64,000 nucleotides of DNA. Source: Bin87 sp965232895 (lineage in GTDB: Bacteria > Chloroflexota > Dehalococcoidia > Lucifugimonadales > UBA3495). The DNA lies in contig OZ247430.1 in assembly GCA_965232895.1 (NCBI GenBank), positions 3,968,001 to 4,032,000 of the forward strand, in the 5' to 3' direction. The translations under genes were made by a program, and so were the position numbers. Below are positions 14,374-22,581 of this stretch, piece after piece (the stretch's first letter is position 1; every line of letters starts with the position of its first letter). Under the pieces are notes generated by a model. It was given only the letters and a program-made list of their open reading frames with translations, ran no database searches and was not told the DNA's origin.

Positions 14374-15510
14374 TCAGTCCGCCGTCGCTCCCATCGCCCG
14401 GTTGGCCCGTTGCTCCGCGCGGTCCAGGTACCAATCGTCCATGGTCATCGGACTGCCCTTGCCGCCGCGCCGCGCCATGATGATCTCCGACATGATGCTG
14501 ACCGCCAGCTCTTCCGGTTCCAGCGCTCCGATGTCCAGGCCGATGGGCGCGTAGACTTGGGCCAGCCGTTCCCTCGGCACGCCCTCCTGCAGCAGACGTT
14601 GGTAGATCATCAGCGTCTTGCGCCGGCTGCCCAGGAGCCCGATGTAGCGCGCCTTGGTGGTCAGCGCCGACTCCAGCGCGACGTCGTCGAACCAGTGTCC
14701 CCGGGAAGCCACCACGATGAAGCTGTTGACGTTGACGTCCAGGTGCTGTGCCCAGTCGGTGTAGGGCGTGACGATGGTCTCTTCCGCGTAGGGGAACCGC
14801 TCGCCGTTGGCGAAGTCCTCACGGTCGTCGACGATGTACACCCGGTAGCCCAACCGATGCGCCAGGTCAGCCGTGGCCTTGCCCACGTGTCCGCCGCCCA
14901 CCATCACCAGCGTCGGCGGGGTCGTGAAACCCTCAACAAAAAGCTCGGTCTGGTCGTCGATGGTCACCGATTCGTTCGCCCCCACCGCCGCCACTCGGCC
15001 CGCCGCCTCCAGCGCGATTTCGTCCAGCTCAGCGGCGCCAATGCCGCCGGCGATGGATCCATCCGACCGCAGCAGCAGCTTCGCGCCCAGACGCGCCGTG
15101 TCTCCATCCGACCGGACTATCGTGGCCAACGCCGCCGGTTCGGCGCCGTCGTAGGCTCCCAGCAGTTCCGACCCGATGTCGGTGAAGTCGTCGCCATCCC
15201 AGAAAGGCTCGAGGTAGAAGTACATCGTGCCGCCGCAAACCAGGCCGTCACGCGCCGCGATGTCCTCATTCAGGTAGTAGTCCTTGAACTCCGGCCCGCC
15301 CTGACTGCGCAATATCTCCCGCGCCGCGAACCAGATGTCGCCTTCCACGCAGCCGCCGCCCAGCGTGCCCACGGCGGTGCCATCCTCTCGCACCAGCAGC
15401 ATCGCTCCCGCCTTCTGCGGCGTGGATCCCTTGGTCCTGACCACCGTGGCCAGCACGCACGGATTCCCCGATTCCAACTGATTTACCGCTTCCTGAATTA
15501 CCTCGCGCAC
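14374..15510 (-). CDS. xdhC: XdhC/CoxI family molybdenum-enzyme maturation factor
   Basis: A 378-residue protein. The N-terminal XdhC domain has P-C-V-L-A-T-V-V-R-T-K-G-S-T-P-Q-K-A-G-A-M and L-G-G-G-C-V-E-G-D; the C-terminal Rossmann domain has M-V-G-G-G-H-V-G-K-A-T-A-D-L-A and Y-I-G-L-L-G-S-R-R-K. XdhC/CoxI proteins bind molybdenum cofactor and help insert or sulfurate it in xanthine dehydrogenase or CO dehydrogenase. The GTG at 15510 was chosen because the conserved domain begins there and AGGTGA lies six bases upstream. No xanthine dehydrogenase structural gene is in the window. Confidence 0.92.
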   Translation of the reverse strand: MREVIQEAVNQLESGNPCVLATVVRTKGSTPQKAGAMLLVREDGTAVGTLGGGCVEGDIWFAAREILRSQGGPEFKDYYLNEDIAARDGLVCGGTMYFYLEPFWDGDDFTDIGSELLGAYDGAEPAALATIVRSDGDTARLGAKLLLRSDGSIAGGIGAAELDEIALEAAGRVAAVGANESVTIDDQTELFVEGFTTPPTLVMVGGGHVGKATADLAHRLGYRVYIVDDREDFANGERFPYAEETIVTPYTDWAQHLDVNVNSFIVVASRGHWFDDVALESALTTKARYIGLLGSRRKTLMIYQRLLQEGVPRERLAQVYAPIGLDIGALEPEELAVSIMSEIIMARRGGKGSPMTMDDWYLDRAEQRANRAMGATAD

Positions 15511-15730
15511 GCTATCACCTGCCTGATGCCCGAAATCGGTCGGGCAAGTACGCTGATTGTTGCCGGAACCCACCGTCGCGTGAGCCCCAATCCCGAGCCT
15601 CATTATACAGCAAGCATGTTTTGTATTCGCGTTGTCGAACTCGTGGAAGTAGCATCGGGTTAAAAGTAACGCCGGATTAACCGGCGCCGGCATCTCCCTG
15701 ACCCTCTGGTGTTCACGCTCTGGCAAACGT

Positions 15731-15884
15731 CCAGGGCAATCGCGCCGTCGCCGTCATTCCTGCGCAAGCAGGAATCCAGTGGTCGAATTTGTCAAGTACA
15801 CTTCAAATTCTTTCATGCTATGACTGATGGACCCCGGCATTCGCCGGAGTGACGGGCGTGGAGCCTATGATGCGATTGCCCTGG
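15731..15884 (+). mobile_element. Family A MITE-like element, 154 bp, copy 1
   Basis: Starts CCAGGGCAATCGC and ends GCGATTGCCCTGG, a 13-bp perfect terminal inverted repeat. It is flanked by GCAAACGT on both sides (8-bp target duplication). Inside are two small hairpins (ATTCCTGC...GCAGGAAT-like and CCGGCATTCGCCGG-like). No coding capacity. Same length as the copies at 39509, 48206 and 58735. Confidence 0.88.
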
Positions 15885-15995
15885 GCAAACGTCCCCGCGC
15901 TGGCACTCGCGTTGGGCCATCGTGTATCATTGTCAGCCATAAGTCCAGCGTGTTTGAGTTCGCCACTCCTCTCTTCCCAAACGGCGGTGACGATA

Positions 15996-17135
15996 ATGAC
16001 TGTCAACCAGCGAAGGGTTACCAAACCGGTATACGTCGGCGGAGTCAAGGTCGGCGGCGATGCCGACGTGACTGTCCAGTCCATGACCAAGACCGACACC
16101 CGGGACGTCAGGGCCACTGTCCGCCAGATCCACGAACTCGAGGAGGTCGGCTGCGAGATCATCCGATCTGCGGTGCCCGACATGGAAGCCGCCAAGGCCA
16201 TGGCGGAGATCAAAAAGCAGATCCGGATACCGCTCATCGCCGACATCCATTTCCACTACCAGTTGGCGTTGGAATGCGCCGCCGGCGGCATCGACTGCCT
16301 CCGGCTCAACCCGGGCAACCTGCGCAACGAGGATCAGGTGCGCCAGGTCGTCGCCGCGGCCAAGGAGCGCGATATCCCCATCCGCATCGGCGTCAACTTC
16401 GGCAGCCTGCCGCCCGTGGGTGGCATCGGCCGGACCCGAGGCTTCTCGCGCCATATGGACCTGGTGAACCGCCTGCCCAAAGCCGGCGAGGCCCAGACCG
16501 GTGACTACAGCGTCGTGGACCACATGGTGGCCACCGCGCTCTGGGAAATCAGCCTCCTTGAACAGCAGGATTTCGAGCAGATCAAGATCTCCATGAAAGC
16601 CTTCGATGTACCGACCACCGTCGAGGCCTACCGCCGTCTCGCCGAGATGGTGCCCTACCCGCTGCACCTGGGCATTACCGAGGCCGGCACCGCGAAGTCC
16701 GGCTCCATCCGCACCGCCGTGGGCCTGGGCGTGCTGCTGTACGAGGGCATCGGCGACACGATCCGCGTGTCGTTGAGCGACGACAGCGTGGAAGAGGTGC
16801 TCGCCGGATACGAAATCCTGAAGTCGCTGAACCTGCGGGACAAGGGTACGACCATGGTCGCCTGCCCCAGCTGCGGCCGGGCCGACGTGGACATACGCAA
16901 GCTGGCCAACGACGTGGACGACCTGCTGAAAAAGACTGACAGGAATATCAAGGTCGCGGTCATGGGGTGCGAGGTCAACGGCCCCGGCGAAGCCAAGGAC
17001 GCCGACGTGGGTATCGCCGCCGGCGCCGGCCGCGCCATCATCTTCCGCAAAGGCGAGAAAGTCCGCGTGGTGCCCGAGGCGGAGATGCTCACCGCCCTGA
17101 TGGAAGAGATCGAAAATACCCCCGCTCACGCCTGA
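15996..17135 (+). CDS. ispG: 4-hydroxy-3-methylbut-2-en-1-yl diphosphate synthase (IspG/GcpE)
   Basis: A 379-residue enzyme of the MEP isoprenoid pathway that converts MEcPP to HMBPP with a [4Fe-4S] cluster. The TIM-barrel half includes V-Q-S-M-T-K-T-D-T-R-D-V and R-I-G-V-N-F-G-S-L. The cluster-binding half has A-C-P-S-C-G-R (Cys290, Cys293) and V-M-G-C-E-V-N-G-P-G-E-A (Cys325), the three expected ligands, with the conserved N-G-P-G-E motif after them. The ATG at 15996 has a GGCGGTGA ribosome site. The family A element ends 112 bases upstream. Confidence 0.96.
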   Translation: MTVNQRRVTKPVYVGGVKVGGDADVTVQSMTKTDTRDVRATVRQIHELEEVGCEIIRSAVPDMEAAKAMAEIKKQIRIPLIADIHFHYQLALECAAGGIDCLRLNPGNLRNEDQVRQVVAAAKERDIPIRIGVNFGSLPPVGGIGRTRGFSRHMDLVNRLPKAGEAQTGDYSVVDHMVATALWEISLLEQQDFEQIKISMKAFDVPTTVEAYRRLAEMVPYPLHLGITEAGTAKSGSIRTAVGLGVLLYEGIGDTIRVSLSDDSVEEVLAGYEILKSLNLRDKGTTMVACPSCGRADVDIRKLANDVDDLLKKTDRNIKVAVMGCEVNGPGEAKDADVGIAAGAGRAIIFRKGEKVRVVPEAEMLTALMEEIENTPAHA

Positions 17136-17162
17136 CAGTCACGCAGTTCTCTGGCGGCTTTC

Positions 17163-18407
17163 ATGACCTCCACCACCGCCACCACCGCGGTCGCGATTGC
17201 CCCAGGCGATGTGGCCTCTCTGGAGGCTGGGGGCATCCTGCAGTTTCCCGCCGAGCGCGCCGCGCTCCGTCGCCACCTCCTCGATGCCATCTCCCGCATC
17301 CGCCCTACGCTGGAAGCCGACGCTGAGGACAACGACGCCAGCGAGACGCTCGCCTGGCCCTCCGTGGTCGCCCTGTACCGCGAGGGCCTGCTGTCGCTGA
17401 AAGTCCCGCGCGCATTGGGCGGGCCGGAGGTCGACCCGCAGCTCTACCTGGAGCTCTGCGACGAACTGTCCTACGTCAACCCTTCCGCCGGCTGGTGCGC
17501 CTTCATCAACAGCACCAGCGCCGCGCTGCTCGGAGCCTTCCTGCCCGACGCCGGCGCCCGGCGGGTCTTTCCCTCCGGAACCATGCCCATCGCGTCCGGC
17601 GCGTTGATACCCCGCGGCCAGGCGACCCCGGTTGACGGCGGCTGGCGGGTCAGCGGACGGTGGCCCTTCGCCAGCGGGTCCGCCCATTCCTCCTGGCTGC
17701 TCGCCGGTTTCCGCATCATGCGCGATGACACGCCGGGCCCCGAACACATGGTGATGGCGGCGCCCATCGCAGAGGTGCAGTTCGTGGACAACTGGCAGGT
17801 CATGGGCCTCAAGGGCACCGGCAGTCGTGACTTCGTGCTCGATGATCATTTCGTTCCCGAGGAAATGGCTTTCGACCTCATCACCACCGACCCTCGCCAG
17901 GGTGGGCCGCAGTTCTGGCTCGGCCGGCCCGGTTTCGTCACGCCGGACCATGCCGCGTTTGCCCTCGGCGTGGCCCGCCGCGCCCTGGACGAGATTGCGT
18001 TGCAAGCGGGTTCCTACCGCCGCGGCTACCTGACCTCCACCATCGCTCAGCGTGGAGCGTTGCACCACGACCTGGGCAAATGCGACCAGCGGCTCCGCGC
18101 CGCGCGCGCCCTCTGCCGCGAAGCCCTGGACGAGGCCTGGGAGTTCTGCCTGCGTGGAGAGCGTCCCGACCTGGAGCGCCAACTTCGCCTGCGCGGCGCC
18201 TGCGCCTACGCCACCGACGTGGCGTGTGACATTGCAACCACCGCTTTCCGGTACGGTGGCGGCAGCGCCATCTACAACGACCGGGTCCTCCAGCGTTGCA
18301 TGCGCGACATCAACGCGGCCGCCCAGCACTTCATGGTCAACACCAGCGCCTACGACAACCTCGGCCAGTTCCGCCTCGGTCTGCCCGACGTGAACCCGAT
18401 GGGGTAG
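17163..18407 (+). CDS. Acyl-CoA dehydrogenase-like flavin monooxygenase (HsaA/DszC type)
   Basis: A 414-residue protein of the acyl-CoA dehydrogenase fold with a type-2 C-terminal domain. Key segments are Y-R-E-G-L-L-S-L-K-V-P-R-A-L-G-G, the mid-domain G-G-W-R-V-S-G-R-W-P-F-A-S-G-S-A, then M-G-L-K-G-T-G-S-R-D-F-V-L-D-D-H-F-V-P-E. This W-P-F-x-S-G and K-G-T-G-S pattern is typical of FMN-dependent hydroxylases such as HsaA or DszC, not true acyl-CoA dehydrogenases. These need a separate flavin reductase. Substrate unknown. It starts 27 bases after ispG. Confidence 0.85.
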   Translation: MTSTTATTAVAIAPGDVASLEAGGILQFPAERAALRRHLLDAISRIRPTLEADAEDNDASETLAWPSVVALYREGLLSLKVPRALGGPEVDPQLYLELCDELSYVNPSAGWCAFINSTSAALLGAFLPDAGARRVFPSGTMPIASGALIPRGQATPVDGGWRVSGRWPFASGSAHSSWLLAGFRIMRDDTPGPEHMVMAAPIAEVQFVDNWQVMGLKGTGSRDFVLDDHFVPEEMAFDLITTDPRQGGPQFWLGRPGFVTPDHAAFALGVARRALDEIALQAGSYRRGYLTSTIAQRGALHHDLGKCDQRLRAARALCREALDEAWEFCLRGERPDLERQLRLRGACAYATDVACDIATTAFRYGGGSAIYNDRVLQRCMRDINAAAQHFMVNTSAYDNLGQFRLGLPDVNPMG

Positions 18408-18555
18408 GTTCACGAACGAGGCAACGTTAATGCGACGACAGCTGCACCGCCGCCATTCCCCTCGTAGCCTCGCCGACTGGCGCGCCCGCCACCCCAGATA
18501 GTTCGTAACCCCCACCGTGCTAAAATAAGCCGATGCCTCGCATGGAGGTGGCACG

Positions 18556-18837
18556 GTGCCCAGCATAAACCTGGAAGACCTTGACGAAGAAACGGCGGTG
18601 CGGCTGCGCGCCCGGGCCGTCGGGAACGACTGCTCGATCGAGGAAGAGGCGCTGAGCGTCCTGCGTATAGCCCTGGATACGCCGGGGGCGCTGCCGCATC
18701 CCAAGAACCACGCCGCCGCCATCCACGAGCTTTTCAAGGATCTAGGCATTGTGGAAGTAGTCCATCCGCCTCGGGGTTCGGGGGAGCCGATACAGTTCGT
18801 ATTCAAGGGAGAAGATGGCAATGGAGACAATCCCTGA
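18556..18837 (+). CDS. FitA-like ribbon-helix-helix antitoxin, copy 1 (toxin lost)
   Basis: A 93-residue protein with an N-terminal strand and helix pair (I-N-L-E-D-L-D-E-E-T-A-V-R-L-R-A-R-A, then C-S-I-E-E-E-A-L-S-V-L) typical of FitA/Arc-type antitoxins. These bind DNA as dimers and neutralise PIN toxins. It is a clear paralogue of the next gene: same layout, same E-E-A core and same ending (G-S-G-E-P-I-Q-F-V-F). GTG start with GGAGG upstream. The toxin start expected at its 3' end (ATGGCAAT) is present, but the frame runs into copy 2 instead of a PIN domain. Confidence 0.78.
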   Translation: MPSINLEDLDEETAVRLRARAVGNDCSIEEEALSVLRIALDTPGALPHPKNHAAAIHELFKDLGIVEVVHPPRGSGEPIQFVFKGEDGNGDNP

Positions 18838-18859
18838 TGCTTGGGATGGAGGCGGCATT

Positions 18860-19147
18860 ATGAATGGCATAACCATAGACGGCCTTGATGCAAAAGCCGC
18901 TGCCGAACTGCGTATCCGGGCCCTGGCCAATGACTGCACAATCGAGGAAGAGGCGCGCGATATCCTGAACTTTGTCCTGAACAACCGGAAGGTGTTGCCG
19001 CAGCCCAAAAACTGGGCGCTGGCCATCCACGAACGGTTTCGCCCTCTGGGCATCAAGGAAGTAGTGCTGCCGCCCCGGGATTCCGGCGAGCCTATCCAGT
19101 TTGTCTTCAGAGACAACGAAGACGATGGCAATAATCCTGGACACTAA
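18860..19147 (+). CDS. FitA-like ribbon-helix-helix antitoxin, copy 2
   Basis: A 95-residue paralogue of the preceding gene: I-T-I-D-G-L-D-A-K-A-A-A-E-L-R-I-R-A, then C-T-I-E-E-E-A-R-D-I-L and the shared C-terminal D-S-G-E-P-I-Q-F-V-F. The ATG at 18860 has GGAGG ten bases upstream in the same relative place as in copy 1. Its 3' end overlaps the start of the PIN toxin gene by 23 bases, the usual coupled antitoxin-toxin layout. Confidence 0.82.
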   Translation: MNGITIDGLDAKAAAELRIRALANDCTIEEEARDILNFVLNNRKVLPQPKNWALAIHERFRPLGIKEVVLPPRDSGEPIQFVFRDNEDDGNNPGH

Positions 19148-19558
19148 CGTGGCGTCGGAACTCGTCGATGACCGACCGCAATTGGAAGTCGTGGACTGGT
19201 GGCGTCGTCAAGCGATAGAGGAAGCGTACGTTACAGCTATCACCGAGATGGAATTGCGCTATGGGGTTGCCATTATGCCGGAGGGCAGGCATCGCTCTCG
19301 ACTGTCGCGCCAGATAGACGACCTGCTGGAGATTGATTTTGCTGGGCGCATTCTGCCCTTTGACAGCGCTGCGGCCTATGCCTATGCCGTCATTGCCTCC
19401 CGACGACGCGCACGGCCCATGTTGTTGGGCAGTCTGACACACAAATCGCCGCGATTGCTTTGTCCCTGGGAATGACGGTGGCTACCCGCAATGTGCGCCA
19501 CTTCACCGGCTGCGGCATCGAACTCATCAACCCCTGGTCAACCGAAGGAACGCCCTAA
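19125..19558 (+). pseudogene. FitB/VapC-like PIN toxin with a one-base frameshift
   Basis: The first frame (19125-19475) encodes M-A-I-I-L-D-T-N-V-A-S-E-L, with the PIN metal-binding Asp, and T-A-I-T-E-M-E-L-R-Y-G-V with the central Glu, ending off-pattern after M-L-L-G-S. The missing C-terminal half, T-Q-I-A-A-I-A-L-S-L-G-M-T-V-A-T-R-N-V-R-H-F, is in another frame up to 19558. The two join if one base was lost near 19430. PIN toxins are Mg-dependent RNases. The frameshift implies an inactive toxin, unless it is an assembly error. Confidence 0.85.
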
Positions 19559-19560
19559 CC

Positions 19561-21264
19561 ATGCGTATCTCCCGTCTCGTCACCCGTACCCTCCGCGACG
19601 ACCCGCCCGAGGCCGAAACCGCCAGCCATCGCTTGATGCTGCGGGCCGGTCTCATCCAGCAGGTCGCCGCCGGCGTTTACGCCTACCTGCCCCTGGCCTG
19701 GCGTTCCTTGCAGAAGATCGAGCAGATCGTCCGTGAGGAGATGGACGCCGCCGGCAGCCAGGAACTGCGTATGCCGGCCCTCCAGCCTATGGAACTCTGG
19801 GAGCAGTCCGGCCGCGCCGCCGCTTTCGGCGACAACATGTTCTCGCTGGAAGACCGTCGGGGCCGGCCCCTGGCGCTGGCGCCCACCCACGAGGAGGTGG
19901 TCACCAACATCGTCAAGGGCAACGTCCAGAGCTACCGCGACCTGCCCGTCATCCTCTACCAGATGCAGACCAAGTTCCGCGACGAGCCGCGCCCCCGCGC
20001 CGGCCTCGTGCGCGTCCGCGAATTCACCATGAAGGACGCCTATTCCTTCGATGCCGGCGACCAGGGCCTGGACGCCTCATATCAGGCCATGGCCCAGGCC
20101 TACCGAAACGTGTTCCGTCGTTGCAGCATCCCCGTGGTGATGGCCGAGGCCGACAGCGGCGCCATCGGCGGTAAGGATTCCCACGAGTTCCTCCTGCCCA
20201 CCGTTACCGGGGAGGACACGGTGATCACGTGCCCGTCCTGCGGCTACGCCGCCAACGCTGAAAAGGCCGCCGGCCTCTATCCGGACCAGCCGGTTCCCGA
20301 TCCGCTCCCGCTGGAGGAAGTCAGCACGCCGGGCATGAAGACCATCGCCTCCCTGTGCGAGTTCCTGAACGTCGAAGAGGCGCAAACTCTGAAGGCCGTG
20401 TTCTACGCGGCTGACGGCGAGGTGGTATTCGTCACCATACGCGGCGATCTCGAGGTCAACGAGGTCAAGCTGAAGAACGCCCTCCACTGCAACGAATTGC
20501 GCCTCGCGGAAGACGATGAGGTCGCCGCCGCCGGCATCGTCGCTGGCTCAGCTTCGGCCATCGGCATCACCAACATACGACGCATCGCCGACGAGTCCAT
20601 CACCAACGGCGGCAACTTCGTGGTCGGCGCCAACAAGAACGATACTCACTACCTCAATGCCAACTACCCTCGGGACTTTGGCGCCGATCTGGTGACGGAC
20701 ATCGCCCTCACCGAGCCCGGGCACCGGTGCGCCCGCTGCGGCGCGGGGCTGGAATTCACCCGGGGCATCGAGGTCGGCCACATCTTCAAGCTGGGCACCT
20801 TCTTCAGCGAGGCCCTCGGCGCATATTACCTGGACTCCGACGGCGAACAGCAGCCCATCACCATGGGTTGCTATGGCATCGGCGTCAGCAGGATCCTGGC
20901 CGCCGCCATCGAGCAGAACCACGACGACCGCGGCATCGTCTTCCCTCCGCCCATCGCGCCTTACAATGTCCACCTCGTCGGCCTCAACATGTCCGACGCG
21001 GCCGTTGCCGAGGCGGCTACCAACCTGTACGACCGCCTGTGGGCCGCCGGCATTGAGGTGCTGTTCGACGACCGCGCCGACGCTGCCGCCGGCGTCAAGT
21101 TCAACGACGCCGACCTCATCGGCCTGCCCGTCCGCCTCGTCGTGAGCCCGCGCAACCTGCGCCAGTCGGCGGTGGAAATGCGCGGTCGCACTGCTGAGGA
21201 TGCCGAAATGGTCGCCCTGGACGACGTGGTGGGCGTGATACAAGGGCGGTCTGGAACCGGCTAG
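19561..21264 (+). CDS. proS: Prolyl-tRNA synthetase, bacterial type
   Basis: A 567-residue class II aminoacyl-tRNA synthetase. It starts M-R-I-S-R-L-V-T-R-T-L-R-D, with motif 2 in K-F-R-D-E-P-R-P-R-A-G-L and M-K-D-A-Y-S-F, and motif 3 in G-C-Y-G-I-G-V-S-R. The long insertion around residues 230-390 is the YbaK-like editing domain that clears Ala-tRNA-Pro, marking the bacterial (ProS type 1) form. The C-terminal anticodon-binding domain follows. It starts two bases after the toxin remnant stop, with AAGGAA upstream. Confidence 0.96.
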   Translation: MRISRLVTRTLRDDPPEAETASHRLMLRAGLIQQVAAGVYAYLPLAWRSLQKIEQIVREEMDAAGSQELRMPALQPMELWEQSGRAAAFGDNMFSLEDRRGRPLALAPTHEEVVTNIVKGNVQSYRDLPVILYQMQTKFRDEPRPRAGLVRVREFTMKDAYSFDAGDQGLDASYQAMAQAYRNVFRRCSIPVVMAEADSGAIGGKDSHEFLLPTVTGEDTVITCPSCGYAANAEKAAGLYPDQPVPDPLPLEEVSTPGMKTIASLCEFLNVEEAQTLKAVFYAADGEVVFVTIRGDLEVNEVKLKNALHCNELRLAEDDEVAAAGIVAGSASAIGITNIRRIADESITNGGNFVVGANKNDTHYLNANYPRDFGADLVTDIALTEPGHRCARCGAGLEFTRGIEVGHIFKLGTFFSEALGAYYLDSDGEQQPITMGCYGIGVSRILAAAIEQNHDDRGIVFPPPIAPYNVHLVGLNMSDAAVAEAATNLYDRLWAAGIEVLFDDRADAAAGVKFNDADLIGLPVRLVVSPRNLRQSAVEMRGRTAEDAEMVALDDVVGVIQGRSGTG

Positions 21265-21266
21265 CG

Positions 21267-21857
21267 TTGCCTCAGGAGTCGCCTGGGCTCCGCCCACTGA
21301 CGATCCCGGAGCGGGGATTCGCCACCCTTTTTGGTGGAGTCCCCGGCAGCTTCACGCTGTTCGCGTTGCGGGCCGTCTTCCTCCTGCTCAGCGGTGAGAA
21401 CGTGAGCCTCTGGCATTTCGTCCGCTACGCCCTCGGTCTCGATAACGGTTTGGGCATCCATGTGGACGCGGTGGACACCTACTACCTGCCTAACGTCATG
21501 GCCAGCGGAATGTACGGGGTGTTTTATTTCACTTGGGGCCGTTCTCTGGGCCACATGGCAGTCGGCGCTCACATCGTTGACGCCCGAACCGGCCGGCGGA
21601 TGCGCACCTGGCAAAAGGCCGTGCGCAGCCTGCTGCAGCTGGTCAACGGCTACGTGGAGTTCCTCCGCATCCTGGATGTCCTGTCCATACTGATCGTGCT
21701 GATCGACCGGGAGCGGCGACGCTCAATCTATGACATGATCGCTCGCACTGTAGTGGTTGTGGGCAATCCGGCGGAAGAGGAACCGGAGGCCGCCCGGCAG
21801 CGCAGTTGGCTCGCGGCCCTTTTCGGCAGACTGGCCGGTAGCGAATCCGCCAGGTAA
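21267..21857 (+). CDS. RDD family membrane protein
   Basis: A 196-residue protein with about three membrane segments. The pattern T-W-G-R-S-L-G-H-M-A-V-G-A-H-I-V-D-A-R-T-G followed by a hydrophobic helix and D-R-E-R-R-R-S-I-Y-D-M-I-A-R-T-V-V matches the RDD domain, with its conserved Arg and paired Asp. RDD proteins are small membrane proteins, some implicated in ion transport. A TTG start at 21267, two bases after proS, is the likely start; initiation is uncertain. Confidence 0.8.
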   Translation: MPQESPGLRPLTIPERGFATLFGGVPGSFTLFALRAVFLLLSGENVSLWHFVRYALGLDNGLGIHVDAVDTYYLPNVMASGMYGVFYFTWGRSLGHMAVGAHIVDARTGRRMRTWQKAVRSLLQLVNGYVEFLRILDVLSILIVLIDRERRRSIYDMIARTVVVVGNPAEEEPEAARQRSWLAALFGRLAGSESAR

Positions 21858-21883
21858 TCCGCGAGCCGAGTCGCAGACCGGGG

Positions 21884-22120
21884 CTATGCCTCTCTATTGA
21901 ACGGCGGTTCCTCGACATTTTCCTGTTTCCGAGTTTCCGCAGAGGCCGGCCATAGCCGGGTGAGCAGCCACTTAATCACAATCCAGGGCCATCTGAACGC
22001 AAATCCGAACCAGTCAAGAATGCTCCACATGAACCAGACGTCCATGATGCCGTCGAACCATCCTCCGCCGTCATCATCCGAGATAAAAACCGATACCACC
22101 CCTACAACCGCAAGCAACAA
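21884..22120 (-). CDS. Possible small membrane protein
   Basis: A 78-residue frame with one N-terminal hydrophobic segment (L-L-A-V-V-G-V-V-S-V-F-I) and a Trp-rich second segment (W-F-M-W-S-I-L-D-W-F-G-F-A-F-R-W-P-W-I-V). It ends with a short charged tail. The predicted start is TTG, and the frame stays open further upstream, so the N-terminus is uncertain. Not recognised. Convergent with the RDD gene. Confidence 0.45.
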   Translation of the reverse strand: MLLAVVGVVSVFISDDDGGGWFDGIMDVWFMWSILDWFGFAFRWPWIVIKWLLTRLWPASAETRKQENVEEPPFNREA

Positions 22121-22306
22121 CGGCAGCCGTGCTGGTGGGGGATGGCAGGTAATTGGCGGCTAAAGCCAGCGCCGCCAGAACCGCAAGGGCCGAGGCGGCC
22201 CGCTTGATGAATACCACGGCGGGCCGCTTCTAGCTGATCTGATCGCAAATGTCGTCCAGACCGGCCCTTTTCAAAACCTCGCGCAGGGCAACCCGCTCAA
22301 TCGCAT

Positions 22307-22435
22307 TCAGGTCGCCGGGCCTTTAAGCTGATCGACGACGCTTTCGGGCAAGCCGGCGTCTTCAGCGGCTTTGACGCATTCCGACGGCGCCGCGCTGGTG
22401 CAGGCCATGATTGCCAGTGTCGTTGTCGCCAGCAT
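22307..22435 (-). CDS. Possible small lipoprotein or secreted peptide
   Basis: A 42-residue frame starting at an ATG (22435): M-L-A-T-T-T-L-A-I-M-A-C, then a polar tail E-C-V-K-A-A-E-D-A-G-L-P-E-S-V-V-D-Q-L. The I-M-A-C sequence resembles a lipobox, and in-frame residues before it (K-R-L-L-V-I) would complete a signal peptide if an upstream start exists. The frame lies downstream of a 20-base G run, which may reflect an assembly problem. Low certainty. Confidence 0.35.
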   Translation of the reverse strand: MLATTTLAIMACTSAAPSECVKAAEDAGLPESVVDQLKGPAT

Positions 22436-22487
22436 TATTACCAGCAGGCGTTTTCCGGCAGTCAGTCGGATTTTAACCGGCCAGCGC

Positions 22488-22507
22488 GGGGGGGGGGGGG
22501 GGGGGGG
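22488..22507. repeat. Homopolymer run of 20 G
   Basis: Twenty consecutive G on the plus strand between the lipoprotein-like frame and the zinc dehydrogenase gene. Such runs can be phase-variable tracts or G-quadruplexes, but poly-G is also a known read artefact, so the assembly here is suspect. Confidence 0.9.
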
Positions 22508-22581
22508 ATGGAGGGCATAGAGAATCTCCGGGCATCTCGTTGTGTCTTGAGGCGATGCTGGCAAATACCGGATGATTTTGC

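Noticed and set aside
19400..19475. Programmed frameshift in the PIN toxin
   Set aside because: No slippery heptamer or downstream structure was seen; a mutation or sequencing error is more likely.
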